Shown here: in pieces, positions 5,678 through 6,965 of the stretch
Layout: each line of letters starts with the position of its first letter
Position numbering within the stretch: the first letter of the stretch is position 1
Made by a program: the position numbers and the translations under genes
Assembly: GCA_021786265.1 (NCBI GenBank)
Contig: JAJYNP010000359.1
Coordinates: forward strand, 1-6,965
From: Chloroflexota bacterium
Lineage (GTDB): Bacteria > Chloroflexota > Limnocylindria > Limnocylindrales > CSP1-4
Direction of reading: 5' to 3'
Length of the DNA stretch: 6,965 bases
The notes under the pieces: model-generated
The model's database searches: none
What the model was told of the DNA's origin: nothing
What the model saw: the letters and a program-made list of their open reading frames with translations, nothing else

Positions 5678-6520
5678 GTGCCGGTCGAGCTCCTCGTCGC
5701 GTTCGCGGGCGGCACGCTCTCGCTGCTGAGCCCGTGCTCGGCGCTGCTCCTGCCCGCGTTCTTCGCGTACGCGTTCCCCTCCCCCACGCGGCTGGCGCTG
5801 CGGACGGTGATCTTCTACCTGGGCCTGATCACGCTGCTCGTGCCCGCCGGGCTGGGAGCCGGCGCGATCGGCACGGTCCTGCTGACCGAACGGGGCCCGC
5901 TCACGCTGCTTGCCGGGTTGACGCTGATCGCCATCGGCGTCGTGCAGCTGCTGCTCGGCGGATTCGAGCTGCCGGGCGCCTCCCTGCGCCCGGCCATGAG
6001 TGCCGAGAGCGCGGCCAGCACCTTCGTCCTCGGCCTGAGCTACGGGCTGGGGGGCTTCTGTGCCGGCCCGATCCTCGGCGCGATCCTGACCATCGCGGCC
6101 GGGTCCGGCGGCGTGGTCCCCGGCGCCGTCCTGCTCGCCGCCTACGGGGCCGGGATGGCCTTCCCGCTCTTCCTGCTGGCCCTGGCCTGGGAGCGCCTGG
6201 GCACCGCCACGCGGGGGCGGCTGCGCGGGCGGCAGGTCCGCGTCGGCGGGGTGGAGCGGCACATCTCCACGGTCGTCTCGAGTGCCATGTTCATCGCGCT
6301 GGGTGCCGGGTTCATCGTCTTCCAGGGCCCCAACGCGCTCTCCGGCCTGTACGCCGGCTTCGGCCTGGACGACCTCGCGCTGCGGCTCGAGGCGGCGCTC
6401 CAGGTGGCGGCCGCGGAGGCGCCGCTCGCGGTGGTCGGCGCGGCGGTCGCCGTCGCGGCGGTGCTCGCGATGGCCGGGCGGCGGCTCCTCGGCCCCGGCA
6501 CGGACGCACGCGACCGGTGA
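5678..6520 (+). CDS. CcdA-like cytochrome c biogenesis / thiol-transfer membrane protein
   Basis: The 280-residue, very hydrophobic product resembles the CcdA/DsbD-beta family, which moves electrons from cytoplasmic thioredoxin across the membrane to external thiol proteins. The two family redox cysteines are in place: C20 in LSLLSPCSALLLPAF (first helix) and C128 in GLGGFCAGPILGAIL (fourth helix), in the two halves of the internal repeat. About six or more membrane segments are visible. A long hydrophilic segment near 178-203 separates the last helices, and an extra C-terminal Ala/Val-rich helix (about 248-270) follows a short amphipathic part. GTG 5678 is the only reasonable start, because an in-frame TAG lies just upstream (5672-5674); the Shine-Dalgarno is weak. 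It follows the DsbA-like gene by 52 nt and probably shares its transcript. The natural client may be that protein or a cytochrome c maturation factor elsewhere. Confidence 0.9.
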   Translation: MPVELLVAFAGGTLSLLSPCSALLLPAFFAYAFPSPTRLALRTVIFYLGLITLLVPAGLGAGAIGTVLLTERGPLTLLAGLTLIAIGVVQLLLGGFELPGASLRPAMSAESAASTFVLGLSYGLGGFCAGPILGAILTIAAGSGGVVPGAVLLAAYGAGMAFPLFLLALAWERLGTATRGRLRGRQVRVGGVERHISTVVSSAMFIALGAGFIVFQGPNALSGLYAGFGLDDLALRLEAALQVAAAEAPLAVVGAAVAVAAVLAMAGRRLLGPGTDARDR

Positions 6521-6535
6521 CGCAGGGAACCGTGC

Positions 6536-6551
6536 TTGCGCGACCGCGCAA
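6536..6551. promoter_or_regulatory. Perfect inverted repeat TTGCGC-GACC-GCGCAA (operator or weak terminator)
   Basis: Six-base perfect arms flank a four-base loop, 15 nt after the CcdA-like stop. CCAGTTTT follows, so the hairpin could act as a weak intrinsic terminator. However, almost the same repeat (TTGCGC-N4-ACGCAA) overlaps the promoter at 4690-4705, which argues for a protein-binding site. Both roles are possible. Confidence 0.5.
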
Positions 6552-6565
6552 CCAGTTTTCAGAGC

Positions 6566-6604
6566 CGTAACAGACGCTCAGGGCACTTAACAATCCCGTA
6601 ACGG
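6566..6604 (+). promoter_or_regulatory. Pho-box-like TAAC repeats upstream of the transporter
   Basis: CGTAACAG (6566-6573), CTTAACAA (6586-6593) and CGTAACGG (6597-6604) share CNTAACNN. The last two are spaced 11 bp apart, the period of PhoB/PhoP boxes, which in Bacillus and cyanobacteria contain TTAACA or CTTAAC cores. The downstream gene looks like a phosphate:H+ symporter, which makes a Pho-type site plausible. CCCGT-A-ACGGG (6595-6605) is an alternative palindromic reading. Confidence 0.35.
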
Positions 6605-6618
6605 GAAGGCGATAGCGT
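6587..6618 (+). promoter_or_regulatory. Candidate promoter of the MFS transporter gene
   Basis: TTAACA (6587-6592, five of six to TTGACA) is followed after 20 nt by TAGCGT (6613-6618), the same -10 hexamer seen before the nitroreductase gene. Transcription would begin near 6625, giving a leader of about 23 nt with a good Shine-Dalgarno. The spacer is long, so an activator may be needed. Confidence 0.45.
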
Positions 6619-6647
6619 CCGGGACGCATGAATGGAAAGGAGCCTGC

Positions 6648-6965
6648 ATGTCGTCTGACGGTGCGAGCGGCTCGGGCACACTGACCGACGCGCTGAACGA
6701 GGCGCCCCTCAGCGTCTTCCATCTCCGGGCGATGTTCACCGCGGGGATGGGGTTCTTCACCGACGCATACGACCTGTTCATCATCGGCGTCGCGCTCGCC
6801 CTGGTCACCGCCCAGTGGCACCTGACGACCACCCAGGCAACGCTCGCGAGCAGCATCGCGCTGGTCGGTGCCTTCTTCGGCGCGGTGGTGTTCGGTCGCG
6901 TGGCCGACGTGCTGGGTCGCAAGGCGATCTACGGGCTGGAGGCGGCGATCATGGCGCTCGCCGCG
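6648..6965 (+). CDS. MFS transporter, phosphate:H+ symporter (Pho84/PHS)-like, 5' part
   Basis: An open frame of 106 codons runs from ATG 6648 to the right edge. The ATG has AAAGGAG (6636-6642) 5 nt upstream. After a 27-residue polar N-tail comes TM1 with GMGFFTDAYDLFIIG (33-47), the hallmark of the PHS family (Pho84, PiPT), whose TM1 Asp takes part in proton-coupled transport; D39 and D42 are present here. TM2 (about 62-82) leads into the MFS motif A loop GRVADVLGRK (83-92), followed by the start of TM3. It would be a 12-helix inner-membrane transporter if complete. Phosphate is the best guess for substrate; related bacterial MFS proteins with this TM1 carry other anions or organic acids. 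The Pho-box-like repeats upstream support phosphate but do not prove it. Confidence 0.85.
   Translation, partial: MSSDGASGSGTLTDALNEAPLSVFHLRAMFTAGMGFFTDAYDLFIIGVALALVTAQWHLTTTQATLASSIALVGAFFGAVVFGRVADVLGRKAIYGLEAAIMALAA

Overview
The window is very GC-rich DNA (roughly 70% or more by eye). Its genes have strongly GC-biased third codon positions, several GTG starts and a mix of leaderless and Shine-Dalgarno-led starts. Protein styles (Arg/Ala/Pro-rich tails, a short actinobacterial-type sensor kinase, membrane-anchored secreted proteins, a BdbD/DsbG-like thiol protein next to a CcdA) fit a high-GC, probably monoderm-type bacterium such as an Actinomycetota or Chloroflexota/Dormibacterota-like lineage. 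This placement is inference; no rRNA or marker gene is present.

Layout: (1) 1-303, minus strand, the 5' part of an unrecognised membrane-anchored or exported protein with a Pro/Ser/Ala-rich tail, leaving the window at its left edge. (2) 460-1041, plus strand, a nitroreductase-family flavoprotein, divergent from (1). (3) 1042-1265, a regulatory gap with a 13-bp direct repeat at 20-bp period and a promoter. (4) 1266-3214, a two-component operon: OmpR-type response regulator followed, with a GTGA overlap, by a sensor histidine kinase that has no room for a HAMP domain. (5) 3246-4442, minus strand, a membrane-anchored six-repeat beta-propeller, convergent with the kinase gene; a perfect 16-bp palindrome lies between the two stop codons. 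(6) 4443-4773, a 331-nt divergent intergenic region with a degenerate 13/11-bp tandem repeat array, a 21-bp-spaced direct repeat, an inverted repeat and two divergent promoters. (7) 4774-6520, a thiol-redox pair: a membrane-anchored DsbA-like protein (CPYC) and a CcdA-like membrane protein with both redox cysteines. (8) 6521-6647, a regulatory gap carrying a second copy of the inverted repeat, Pho-box-like TAAC repeats and a promoter. (9) 6648 to the end, the start of a Pho84/PHS-like major facilitator transporter.

How the parts relate: the DsbA-like and CcdA-like proteins probably act together in thiol-disulfide exchange outside the membrane, with CcdA carrying electrons across it. The two-component system could control neighbours, but nothing in the sequence proves which. 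The TTGCGC-N4-RCGCAA inverted repeat occurs upstream of both the redox pair and the phosphate-type transporter, which suggests a shared regulator or, at the second site, a terminator. I see no mobile element, CRISPR array, RNA gene or obvious novel defence or biosynthetic system. The more interesting signals are regulatory: leaderless promoter architecture, paired repeats, and a possible Pho box.
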